Source: Syntrophobacteria bacterium (GTDB lineage Bacteria; Desulfobacterota; DSWW01). Taken from it: a stretch of 7,711 bases of DNA. The stretch is taken from the NCBI GenBank assembly GCA_030145435.1, contig JAQYVQ010000098.1, forward strand, positions 1-7,711. Reading direction: 5' to 3'. A program made the translations under genes and the position numbers. The first letter of the stretch is position 1, and every line of letters starts with the position of its first letter. The notes beneath the pieces were generated by a model, which was not told the DNA's origin, searched no databases, and saw nothing but the letters and a program-made list of their open reading frames with translations. Of the stretch, positions 1-6,398 are shown one piece after another.

Positions 1-438
1 ACCGCCAGGGATGCCGTTGTGGCCTGTTCCCGCGCCATGGAGGCTGGCTTCGAGATCTCGATCACGGTCATCCTGGGGCTGGGCGGCCGGAAGAAAAGTA
101 TGGTCCACGCCCAGGACACGGGAAGGATCATCTCCGAGATCCGGCCCAACTACCTGGGGGCCCTCACCCTGATGGTAGTCCCCGGTCTGCCGGTAGAGGA
201 ATGGATCTCCCGGGGAGAATTCGAGCTTCTTTCCCAGGAAGAGATCATCGATGAACTCGGAGTCATGCTGGGATGCATCGAGACCGACAGGGAGATCGTC
301 TTCCGGACGAATCACGCCTCCAACTATCTTCCCCTCGGGGGCGTTCTCCCCCAGGACAAAGAGCGATTGCTCAAGGTCATCCGCGATGCCCGGGCGCAGA
401 GGGTTCCCCTACGGCCCGAGCACCTGCGAGGGCTCTAA
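1..438 (+). CDS. Radical SAM protein, C-terminal part (5' end outside window)
   Basis: The frame is open from base 1 (reading TARDAVVACSRAMEAGFEIS) and stops at TAA 436-438, so about 145 C-terminal residues are present. The text resembles the C-terminal half of a family of stand-alone radical SAM proteins of roughly 300 residues: the strand and loop ITVILGLGG, then the block YLGALTLMVVPGLPVEEW, then FRTNHASNYLPLGGVLPQDK, and a C-terminal end in LRGL. In family terms this is the second half of the TIM-barrel that holds S-adenosylmethionine. The CxxxCxxC motif that binds the 4Fe-4S cluster would lie upstream of the window, so it cannot be checked. The substrate of this family is not known to me. 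An ATG at 55-57 of the text is internal and is not the true start. Gene 499-1299 follows after 60 bases on the same strand, so co-transcription is possible. Confidence 0.8.
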   Translation, partial: TARDAVVACSRAMEAGFEISITVILGLGGRKKSMVHAQDTGRIISEIRPNYLGALTLMVVPGLPVEEWISRGEFELLSQEEIIDELGVMLGCIETDREIVFRTNHASNYLPLGGVLPQDKERLLKVIRDARAQRVPLRPEHLRGL

Positions 439-498
439 CCCGGGCGGACCCGTCACGATGACCTGAATCGCTTCTTTCATCGAATCGCAAGGAAACCT

Positions 499-1299
499 GT
501 GGAACCCAAGAAGAAACTCCAATGGCATCGGTACATAACCAAAGGGCTCGTCCAGTTGGCAAAATACACGGTCCCTTACCTGTATTTTGCCTATTTCTGG
601 TTTGTTTGGACCACCAGCAAAGTCATTGACCGGACTTCCCCGCTCGACGATGCGTTGGGCGAGCACGAGAGAGGGTTCGTTGCGGCTATCTGGCACCAGG
701 AGGTGCTTTGCGTACCCTGGGTGTACGGAAGGCTTCACCCCCATACGATTGCCAGTGTGGGGGATTCGGGAGATGTGATCACACGCCTGCTGAAGCTCTG
801 CGGCTATACGGTTTTCCGGGGAGGCTCGAGCACGCGAAAGAGCCGCAGAAGAAAGGTGCTCGAGGAATTCACCCAGCATCTCAAGAAAATCGACAGGCCG
901 GCTGTGGGCATCACGGTGGACGGGTCTTCCGGCCCGGCCTTTCGGATGAAAACAGGGGCCATCGTCATGGCCATGGAAATTCAGGCCCCTGTTTTCGTGG
1001 TCCGCACCTGGTGCAAGAGAAGGATCCTGCTTCGCACCTGGGACAGGATGATGCTGCCCCTGCCCTTCAACAAGATCGTGATCCTGGCGGACGGCCCATA
1101 CCCGTTGCCGGACAATCTGGATCAGCAGGAAGTCTTCGAGCAGTTTCATCGCTTTGTCGAGAATCAACTCCTGGAAACAACCTATAAATGCTTCTCCATG
1201 ATGGACCATCCCGTGGACGAAGAACTCCTGGCCAATTTCCCTGAAGGCTGGAAACCTGCATCGGAAACGGATGATCCGATCCGGAAAGGAAGCGTTTAG
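499..1299 (+). CDS. DUF374 family / LPLAT-like acyltransferase
   Basis: This 266-residue protein starts at GTG 499, with AAGGA at 489-493 as a well-spaced ribosome binding site. Visible family features, in order, are a hydrophobic N-terminal segment (about residues 23-40, VPYLYFAYFWFVW), WHQE at 65-68, GDSGDVITRLLKLCGYTVFRGG from about 88, DGSSGP at 141-146 followed by KTGAIVMA at 151-158, and RTWDRMMLPLPF at 179-190. This order matches DUF374 (COG2121), a branch of the lysophospholipid acyltransferase-like superfamily related to lipid A late acyltransferases. The N-terminal segment suggests it sits at the inner membrane. The true acyl donor and acceptor are not established for the family. 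DGSSGP replaces the DGPRGP I recall as common in the family. The stop codon directly touches the start of the peptidase gene, so the two are very probably co-translated, which suggests an envelope-related job. Confidence 0.85.
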   Translation: MEPKKKLQWHRYITKGLVQLAKYTVPYLYFAYFWFVWTTSKVIDRTSPLDDALGEHERGFVAAIWHQEVLCVPWVYGRLHPHTIASVGDSGDVITRLLKLCGYTVFRGGSSTRKSRRRKVLEEFTQHLKKIDRPAVGITVDGSSGPAFRMKTGAIVMAMEIQAPVFVVRTWCKRRILLRTWDRMMLPLPFNKIVILADGPYPLPDNLDQQEVFEQFHRFVENQLLETTYKCFSMMDHPVDEELLANFPEGWKPASETDDPIRKGSV

Positions 1300-2085
1300 T
1301 TGCGAATGAATCGGACCCTCCCCATCCTCCTTGCGGTCTTGTTGAGCCGCTGTGCTTCCGGGCCCCCCGGCACTTCGTATCCGGGCACGGACCTCGTCCT
1401 CTACACCAAAGTGGCTTCCCCCGAGGCGCAGGTCGTTGCCCAGGAGGCAACCGAGTTCCTCACGGACCTGGGAGACTATCTCCACCTCCAGGTTCCTCCG
1501 GGAAGCCTGCTCAGGATCTACCACTACCCGAACCGCTGGGGACTCTGGTGGCACTTGAACCGGGCGGTCCCGTCTTTTCGATGGAGGCGAGGCGTGTGCT
1601 ATGAAATCGAAGAGGCCTACGTTGTCACCCTCAGCGGCAACCCGGGAAGAAGAAAATTCCGGAACACCCTACGCCACGAGCTTACCCACTACCTCGTGGC
1701 GGCCCACTTCTGCGACGTCCCTCCCTGGATCGATGAAGGATTGTCCCAGGTGATGGCCTCAGGCCCTCCTTTTCCCCACCTCGAGGAAGACCTGTTGGAG
1801 AAGGCTCAGAGGGAAGCGAGGAGGGTCAAAGAGCAAGGATGCCTGCAACTCCTGCGTGTCCCGCCAGGCAAGAAACTGAGCCCATCCCAATACGACACCG
1901 CGTGCGCGATCACCTACCATTTGCTCACCCGCTGTTCGAGCTCACCGCCGACCGACTTGATTCGGTTTCTCGAGGCGACCCGGTCCGGCGTGCCTCCGGA
2001 GCAGACCTTTTCTGAGAGCTGGGGACTTTCGATGGAGGAGGCCTGCCGGGAAACGGTTGCCCGGTCCGAGTCAGGGGTTCGTTGA
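1300..2085 (+). CDS. Secreted zinc peptidase, peptidase MA-like (HExxH) family, possible lipoprotein
   Basis: This protein has 261 residues if TTG 1300 is used, or 259 from ATG 1306. The Shine-Dalgarno-like GGAAAGGA (1283-1290) lies 9 bases before the TTG but 15 before the ATG, so the TTG fits better. The N-terminus has basic residues and a hydrophobic core (LPILLAVLL) followed by SRCASG. This looks like a lipoprotein signal with Cys18 as the lipid-modified residue, although Arg just before the Cys is unusual. HELTH at residues 126-130 and PPWIDEG with Glu146 sixteen residues later form a gluzincin-type zinc site (two His plus a downstream Glu, with Glu127 as catalyst). This arrangement is typical of peptidase MA-like domains. 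The substrate is unknown. It probably acts in the periplasm or at the outer membrane. It abuts the acyltransferase with no gap, so the two likely share a transcript. Confidence 0.78.
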   Translation: MRMNRTLPILLAVLLSRCASGPPGTSYPGTDLVLYTKVASPEAQVVAQEATEFLTDLGDYLHLQVPPGSLLRIYHYPNRWGLWWHLNRAVPSFRWRRGVCYEIEEAYVVTLSGNPGRRKFRNTLRHELTHYLVAAHFCDVPPWIDEGLSQVMASGPPFPHLEEDLLEKAQREARRVKEQGCLQLLRVPPGKKLSPSQYDTACAITYHLLTRCSSSPPTDLIRFLEATRSGVPPEQTFSESWGLSMEEACRETVARSESGVR

Positions 2086-2111
2086 CCGCAAATCTCCGCA
2101 TTCTATACAAT
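2082..2111 (+). promoter_or_regulatory. Predicted sigma70-type promoter for the DUF362/amrS unit
   Basis: TTGACC (2082-2087, five of six matches to the -35 consensus) is followed after 18 bases by TACAAT (2106-2111, five of six to the -10 consensus). A 16-base spacing to TATACA is the alternative. Transcription would begin near 2118, leaving a short leader with AGAGGG at 2128-2133 before the ATG at 2144. The -35 box overlaps the TGA stop (2083-2085) of the peptidase gene. Predicted by eye only. Confidence 0.5.
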
Positions 2112-2143
2112 GTTGTGTGGGACGCACAGAGGGCACATACAAC

Positions 2144-3061
2144 ATGAAAAGCCACAAGTCCAGAGTCGTCTGGGTCAGGACAAAGGCCCCTTCGCCGGAA
2201 GGGCTGCTGAACTCGACCGGGATCCTCCGGAAAATGGTAGAGGCGGGCCTGCAGGAATTGACCGGGTCGGCGAATCCTGCCGCGGCTTGGTCTCGCTTTG
2301 TGCGCCCGACGGACATCGTGGGAATCAAGGTGAATTGCCTGGGCGGACCCGAAATGTGCACCCGCCCTGCCCTCGCACAGGCAACGGTCGACAGCCTTCA
2401 GGCGCTCCCTCTCCCGCCGAACCGGGCCCTTGTCTGGGACCGGAGCAGCCGGGAACTCAACCGATGCGGGTTTTCCCTGAACAAGAATCGCAAGGAGGCG
2501 TACCTCTGTTTCGGGACCGACGAGGGCGGGCTCGGCTATGAAAAAGAGCTCACCGTGAACGGTTCGGTCGGGAGCCTCTACAGCACCTTGCTGACCCGGC
2601 ACTGCACGGCCATGATCAACATGCCGGTGCTGAAGGACCACGGGCTCTGCGGACTGACGGCCTCCCTGAAGAACATCTTCGGGGCCCTGCACAACCCAAA
2701 CAAGTACCACGAAGACCGGTGCAACCCCTTCATCGCAGATGCCTATGCCGTGCCCTTTGTCCGGAAGAAACACCGGCTCGTCATCTGCGATGCCCTGCTG
2801 GTACAATACAAGGGGGGCCCTTCCTTCCATCCGCAATGGGCGGAGCCGCTGGGGAGCATCCTGCTGGCCGAGGATCCGGTCGCCCTGGACAGCGTCTGCG
2901 CAGGGATTCTGGACCGACTCCGGTCCCAGAACGGCCTCCCTCCCATCGAGGAAGGTGGAGGGGTTCCGGCGTACCTCAAGACAGCCGCCGATTCGGAACA
3001 CGGACTCGGCCGATACAAGACCGAGGAGATCGATCTGAGGGAAAAGGTCCTCCAGGTCTGA
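2144..3061 (+). CDS. DUF362 domain protein
   Basis: This 305-residue protein starts at ATG 2144, preceded by AGAGGG at 2128-2133. The frame stays open upstream to 2057, but that stretch overlaps the peptidase gene and the predicted promoter, so the later start is preferred. DUF362 hallmarks are IVGIKVNCLGGPE (about 58-70), the MINMPVLKDHGLCGLTASLKN block (157-177) with NIFGA (177-181), ICDALLVQYKGGP (214-226), and LLAEDPVALDSV (240-251). The C-terminus (YLKTAADSEHGLG...IDL) is also typical. DUF362 proteins are poorly characterised and sometimes carry ferredoxin domains, but no CxxCxxC cluster is present here. No signal peptide is seen. The amrS-like gene follows after 23 bases on the same strand, so the two likely form an operon and act together. 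The function is unknown. Confidence 0.85.
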   Translation: MKSHKSRVVWVRTKAPSPEGLLNSTGILRKMVEAGLQELTGSANPAAAWSRFVRPTDIVGIKVNCLGGPEMCTRPALAQATVDSLQALPLPPNRALVWDRSSRELNRCGFSLNKNRKEAYLCFGTDEGGLGYEKELTVNGSVGSLYSTLLTRHCTAMINMPVLKDHGLCGLTASLKNIFGALHNPNKYHEDRCNPFIADAYAVPFVRKKHRLVICDALLVQYKGGPSFHPQWAEPLGSILLAEDPVALDSVCAGILDRLRSQNGLPPIEEGGGVPAYLKTAADSEHGLGRYKTEEIDLREKVLQV

Positions 3062-3084
3062 GCCCCCTCGGAACGAGGAGCAGA

Positions 3085-4248
3085 ATGGATCGAAGAGACT
3101 TCTTGAAAACCGCTGCGGGCAGCGCCTGCCTCCTGTCCATGTCGAATCTTCGACTCGGGTTCGAACATGGAAACACGGGCACCGTGCCCGTGGCGTTCTT
3201 CCCGGAGGAGGCCTGGGCGGAAACGCCGGAAGTGCTCCACGAAGCCTCGTATTACAAGAAGCTCGAGCACAAGGAAGTGCAGTGTCTCCTCTGCCCTCGC
3301 AAGTGCATGGTCGGCGACCAGGAGCGCGGGTACTGCGGTGTGCGGGAGAACCGACTGGGCACCTACTACACGCTCGTTTACAACCGCCCCTGTACGGCAC
3401 GCCCGGACCCGATCGAGAAGAAGCCCTTCTACCACTTCCATCCCCGCACCCTCGCCTACTCCCTGGCCACGGCCGGGTGCAACATGAACTGCAAGTACTG
3501 TCAGAACTGGGAGATCTCCCAGGTTCGTCCCGAGCAGGTCCGCAACTTCCTGTTGACCGCCCCGGACTGTGCACGGCGGGCAAGGGATCTCGACTGTGTC
3601 TCGATTGCCTACACCTACACGGAACCTGTCATCTACTGGGAATACATGTACGACATCGCCGCAGAGGCGAGGAAGGCCGAAATCAAGAACGTGATGATCT
3701 CTGCGGGCTTCGTGGAGGAGAAGCCCTTACGGGACCTGCTGCCCCTGATGGATGCCGTAAAGATCGATCTCAAGGCCTTTTCGGACAAATACTACCGCGA
3801 GGTCTGTGGAGGCAGGCTCGAGCCGGTCCTAGAGGCACTGAAGATCATACGGGAAGCGGGCGTCTGGCTGGAAATCGTCTATCTCGTGCTGCCCACCCTG
3901 AACGACAGTCCGGATGAGATCCGGGCCCTCAGCGCCTGGATCCGAAAAGAACTCGGCCCGGATGTACCGATCCATTTTTCCCGGTTCCACCCTACCTACC
4001 TCATGAAGAAACTGCCTCCCACACCGGTGGACACGCTCGAGCGATTGAAAAAGATCGCCCAGACCGAAGGCCTTCGGTATGTCTACATCGGAAACGTTCC
4101 CGGGCACCCCGGCGAGAGCACCCTCTGTCCAGAATGCGGGGCCCGGTTGATTCACCGGACGGGCTACAACGTTCGGCTGGAGGCCCTGCAGGGTGACACG
4201 TGCAAGCAATGCGGACTGAAGATCCCCGGTGTCTGGTCGAGCCCCTGA
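3085..4248 (+). CDS. amrS: AmmeMemoRadiSam-type radical SAM enzyme with Tat-like N-terminus
   Basis: This 387-residue protein starts at ATG 3085, with GAGGAG at 3075-3080 as ribosome binding site. The frame is open far upstream, but that part is a shadow of the DUF362 gene. The N-terminus MDRRDFLKTAAGSACLLS has a twin-arginine pattern (RRxFLK), and AWA at 43-45 could be a signal peptidase site. Next comes a cysteine block C67xxC70xxxC74 plus C84. The radical SAM motif CNMNCKYC follows, with Cys132, Cys136 and Cys139, which by family knowledge bind a 4Fe-4S cluster that cleaves S-adenosylmethionine. VSIAYTYTEPVIYWEY and KIDLKAFSDKYYR are typical of the AmrS family. The C-terminus adds a zinc-ribbon-like pair, C348xxC351 and C373xxC376. 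The family is named for genomic association with Memo and AMMECR1 domains, which are not in this window. The substrate is unknown. Confidence 0.88.
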   Translation: MDRRDFLKTAAGSACLLSMSNLRLGFEHGNTGTVPVAFFPEEAWAETPEVLHEASYYKKLEHKEVQCLLCPRKCMVGDQERGYCGVRENRLGTYYTLVYNRPCTARPDPIEKKPFYHFHPRTLAYSLATAGCNMNCKYCQNWEISQVRPEQVRNFLLTAPDCARRARDLDCVSIAYTYTEPVIYWEYMYDIAAEARKAEIKNVMISAGFVEEKPLRDLLPLMDAVKIDLKAFSDKYYREVCGGRLEPVLEALKIIREAGVWLEIVYLVLPTLNDSPDEIRALSAWIRKELGPDVPIHFSRFHPTYLMKKLPPTPVDTLERLKKIAQTEGLRYVYIGNVPGHPGESTLCPECGARLIHRTGYNVRLEALQGDTCKQCGLKIPGVWSSP

Positions 4249-4631
4249 CCAAGTCATCCGTCTGCTTCTGGATTGGATAAAGCAGGGCGACCCCTTACGA
4301 CCAGCCTTCGGGCAGGCCTTGCTTCAACAAATGAGAAACGCCAGCTCCGACAACACACCGATGCGCCTTTGCATCGAAAGTGAGCCAGATGCCTTCGAGT
4401 TGCATCGCCAGGCCGGCGTAGCAGGCGTCGTATCCTGTGAGGCCCATTCTCGTAAATCGAGCTGCGTCCCTTGCCAGGTCATCGGGCTTCTCAGGATTCC
4501 GCTGTGAAGGATGGGACTGATGCCTTCCAGGTAGGCTTCCAATGGGGAAGGGTGAAGTCGGCACAAGACTGCATAGACCGGACCTAGGAGGAGAGGACCG
4601 GGGAAGAACGATGGGTCTGCGTTTGTAACCC
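4249..4631. other. Intergenic stretch between convergent genes
   Basis: This 383-base region lies between the stop of the amrS-like gene (+) and the stop of the epimerase gene (-). Apart from the PIN-domain remnant I see no gene in it. No clear hairpin plus T-run terminator follows either convergent gene. The hairpin CGATGC-GCCTTT-GCATCG at 4359-4376 falls inside the remnant's coding text. Confidence 0.5.
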
Positions 4632-4635
4632 TCAC
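4295..4635 (-). pseudogene. Broken PIN-domain (VapC-like) toxin gene
   Basis: Read on the - strand, the last 60 or so codons, up to TAA at 4297-4295, give DDLARDAARFTRMGLTGYDA, then CYAGLAMQLEGIWLTFDAKA, and an ending in LLKQGLPEGWS. This fits the C-terminal half of PIN-domain ribonucleases: the GxTGYDAxYxxLA helix with its acidic residue, and the WLTFDxKAH strand with the last acidic metal ligand. Upstream (about 4500-4635) the same frame loses family character. The neighbouring frame instead reads LEAYLEGISPILHSGIL, which suits a PIN middle section and suggests a frameshift near 4485-4505. The first 25-30 residues, including the first catalytic Asp, are absent, and the sequence runs straight into the end of the epimerase gene. 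No antitoxin gene is visible beside it. A remnant is the most likely reading; a genuine short gene is less likely. Confidence 0.5.
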
Positions 4636-5618
4636 AGAAGGTCTTCGTTCTCAAGCCAGGCAAACAAGTCTTTGATCATGACACTCAAGGGAGACGTCCG
4701 ATAGCCAAGTACGGCTGAGGCTTTGCTGTAGTCGCAATGGATACGGGCTACTGCACGGTTGTATTTCTCAGGGGTGAGCATGGGCTCCTTGCCGTCGACC
4801 TTCGATTTCAGAAAAAGCACACCAACGATCAGTTTGAGCAGCCATACGGGTTGTACCCGGCGTGTTTCCGCTTTTCCAAGAAGACGCTCTATTTCGTTGA
4901 CAACATCGACAAAGCGGGCTTCGGTACCGCCAAGAAGATAGTTCTCGCCTGGAACCCCTTTGTCGACAGCGCTGATATGTGCATCCACAATGTCCTTTAC
5001 ATGGCACCACATGGCTTGTCCGGGGGGCACTGCCGGAAGCCTGCCATGATAGATGGGCCGGATGAAATGCCGCGTCCAGTTGTTGGTGTCGTATGGGCCG
5101 ATGACATTGCAGGGGTTCAGGATGACCCCATTCAATCCCTTCTTGACTGCATCTTTGACAATGTTCTCGGCCAGAAATTTTGTTTTGTTATACATCATGC
5201 CGCAGGTGAGGGCGTTGGAGACGGTCTGCTCGTTGACGCATTCATGGGGATGATGGCCGAAGGCGGAAATCGAGGAGGTATAGACAAAGCGTTGCGCCTT
5301 TTTCTTTAGGGCCGCGTCCACCATATTCCGGGTACCCTCGACATTGTCGATATACTGCTGGGCATTGTTCTTCGCCCAGGCGCTGGTATTCGCTGCCAGA
5401 TGAAAGACTGCATCCGTACCCTCGGGAATGGCATGGCAAAGCAGATCGGCATCGCTCAGATTGCCGCCAACCATCGATACCCCATATTTTGAGAGATACT
5501 TCAGGTCCACGGAGGGAAGATCCAGAGCAATAATCTTCCATTGCTGTTTTGAAAGCTCTTGGATGAGATTGAGACCGAGAAACCCGGTAGCTCCTGTTAC
5601 AAAAGCTGTTTTTGACAT
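4632..5618 (-). CDS. Extended SDR, NAD-dependent epimerase/reductase
   Basis: This 328-residue protein starts at ATG 5618-5616, with a strong AAAGGAG seven bases upstream. The N-terminal Rossmann motif TGATGFLG is at residues 8-15, and Asp33 at the end of the second strand favours NAD over NADP. HLAAN (73-77) and NVEGTRN (92-98) are typical of extended short-chain dehydrogenases. The catalytic set is visible as TSS (114-116) and Tyr143-x3-Lys147 (YNKTK). CNVIGPYDTNNW (about 169-180) follows in the substrate-facing region. The overall style is close to dihydroflavonol-4-reductase-like or sugar-epimerase-like members. The exact substrate, a nucleotide sugar or a small ketone, cannot be told from sequence. 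It lies downstream of the Crp/Fnr-type gene on the same strand with a 65-base gap holding two palindromes, so it is the likely target of that regulator. Confidence 0.85.
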   Translation of the reverse strand: MSKTAFVTGATGFLGLNLIQELSKQQWKIIALDLPSVDLKYLSKYGVSMVGGNLSDADLLCHAIPEGTDAVFHLAANTSAWAKNNAQQYIDNVEGTRNMVDAALKKKAQRFVYTSSISAFGHHPHECVNEQTVSNALTCGMMYNKTKFLAENIVKDAVKKGLNGVILNPCNVIGPYDTNNWTRHFIRPIYHGRLPAVPPGQAMWCHVKDIVDAHISAVDKGVPGENYLLGGTEARFVDVVNEIERLLGKAETRRVQPVWLLKLIVGVLFLKSKVDGKEPMLTPEKYNRAVARIHCDYSKASAVLGYRTSPLSVMIKDLFAWLENEDLL

Positions 5619-5619
5619 A

Positions 5620-5643
5620 GTGAAACTCCTTTGGAAGTTTCAC
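5620..5643. promoter_or_regulatory. Inverted repeat across the epimerase ribosome binding site
   Basis: GTGAAACT (5620-5627) and AGTTTCAC (5636-5643) are perfect 8-base arms around an 8-base centre. On the - strand the centre holds part of the AAAGGAG ribosome binding site of the epimerase. It could be an operator or a leader hairpin that limits access to the ribosome binding site. The arms are too far apart for a standard Crp site (TGTGA-N6-TCACA). Confidence 0.5.
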
Positions 5644-5673
5644 ATACTGTAATAGAAGGAGCGACAGGTTTCA

Positions 5674-5687
5674 TTAACCTAGGTTAA
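5674..5687. promoter_or_regulatory. 14-base perfect palindrome TTAACCTAGGTTAA, candidate operator
   Basis: The palindrome lies upstream of the epimerase and overlaps the TAA stop (5686-5684) of the Crp/Fnr-type gene. A weak -10-like TATTAC lies downstream on the - strand, so the palindrome would sit near the -35 region of an internal promoter. A dimeric regulator such as the neighbouring Crp/Fnr-type protein is the obvious candidate to bind here. This is inference from position and symmetry. Confidence 0.5.
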
Positions 5688-6292
5688 GAGGATTCGTTTT
5701 CTCGCAGTTTTTTTCGAATGCGGCTCAGGGCGACGGGAGTCATTCCCAGATAGGAGGCAATGTTGTACTGACGCATCCTATCCTCTACTCCCGGAAAGCG
5801 TTCCTTGAATCTTCTATATCTCGTTTCGGCATTGTCCGAAAGGAATTCGCTTTCCCGCCTTTCCTTCTCCACAAAGAGCATCTGGGCATACTTCGCGTTT
5901 ATGACTTGCCAACAGGCATGTCCCTGAATCCCCTCGGTATACTGATCCAGACCGATGTACAGAAGGTCCGAGTCCTCGAGCGCCTGGATATCGTACCAGG
6001 AAGGTGTGTGCTCCAGGATGGCACTGAAAGCTGAAAGCATCCGCCCCTCGCCCCGGATGGCGAGAACCTTTTCCTCACCTGGTTCGGTAACGTAAAACAC
6101 CCGAAATATCCCGGAAACAATGTAGGCCATCTTGTCGGGAACAGATCCCGCCCGAGTGAAATACTCGTTCTTCTTCAGGTGAAGATGCCTGAGATGCGGG
6201 ATCGCTTTCTGCCACTCCTCATCCGGAATCTCTGCAAAAGAGCCCAGCGTAGCACGCATGGCAGCCAGCCATTCGGGTTTGATCTGCTTCAT
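5684..6292 (-). CDS. Crp/Fnr-family transcriptional regulator
   Basis: This 202-residue protein starts at ATG 6292-6290; no good ribosome binding site is visible, so the start is less sure. Residues about 20-120 form the cyclic-nucleotide-binding-like beta roll (KKNEYFTRAGSVPDKMAYIV, then GIFRVFYVTEPGEEK, then IQALEDSDLL). The C-terminal helix-turn-helix is at about 175-196 (RQYNIASYLGMTPVALSRIR). The Arg/Ser pocket that contacts cAMP in Crp is not recognisable, and the Fnr cluster cysteines are missing (only Cys127 is seen), so the signal is probably something else. The style, with RYRRFKERFPGV before the helix-turn-helix, resembles regulators common in Bacteroidota. It is transcribed toward the epimerase gene and probably controls it, itself, or both. 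Confidence 0.82.
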   Translation of the reverse strand: MKQIKPEWLAAMRATLGSFAEIPDEEWQKAIPHLRHLHLKKNEYFTRAGSVPDKMAYIVSGIFRVFYVTEPGEEKVLAIRGEGRMLSAFSAILEHTPSWYDIQALEDSDLLYIGLDQYTEGIQGHACWQVINAKYAQMLFVEKERRESEFLSDNAETRYRRFKERFPGVEDRMRQYNIASYLGMTPVALSRIRKKLRENESS

Positions 6293-6398
6293 TTGTGGGG
6301 GTCCAGACTTCTGAAATTGTGGAAGAGCCGATCACCGATCCTAGCCCGCTTCCGGTGGATTGGATTGTGGATTGGGGTCGGACCAAGCCATGTATACG

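Noticed and set aside
409..1554. 381-residue open frame on the - strand
   Set aside because: It is antisense to the acyltransferase and peptidase genes, which have clear motifs and ribosome binding sites. It has none of its own.
2719..3084. Upstream extension of the amrS-like protein to give 509 residues
   Set aside because: The extra residues are a frame-shifted shadow of the DUF362 gene. A strong ribosome binding site and a Tat-like beginning support the ATG at 3085.
1925..3583. 552-residue open frame on the - strand
   Set aside because: It lies antisense to the peptidase, DUF362 and radical SAM genes, is rich in Arg, Pro, Gly and Ser, and shows no family motif. It is a shadow typical of GC-rich coding DNA.
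4359..4376. Hairpin CGATGC/GCATCG as a terminator for the convergent genes
   Set aside because: It lies inside the PIN remnant's FDAKAH codons, has no T-run after it on either strand, and is likely incidental.
5620..5643. Canonical Crp/Fnr binding site
   Set aside because: GTGA and TCAC are present, but 16 bases apart rather than the 6 expected for TGTGA-N6-TCACA.
5242..5643. 133-residue open frame on the - strand overlapping the epimerase start
   Set aside because: It is another frame of the epimerase gene and its leader, with no family motif.
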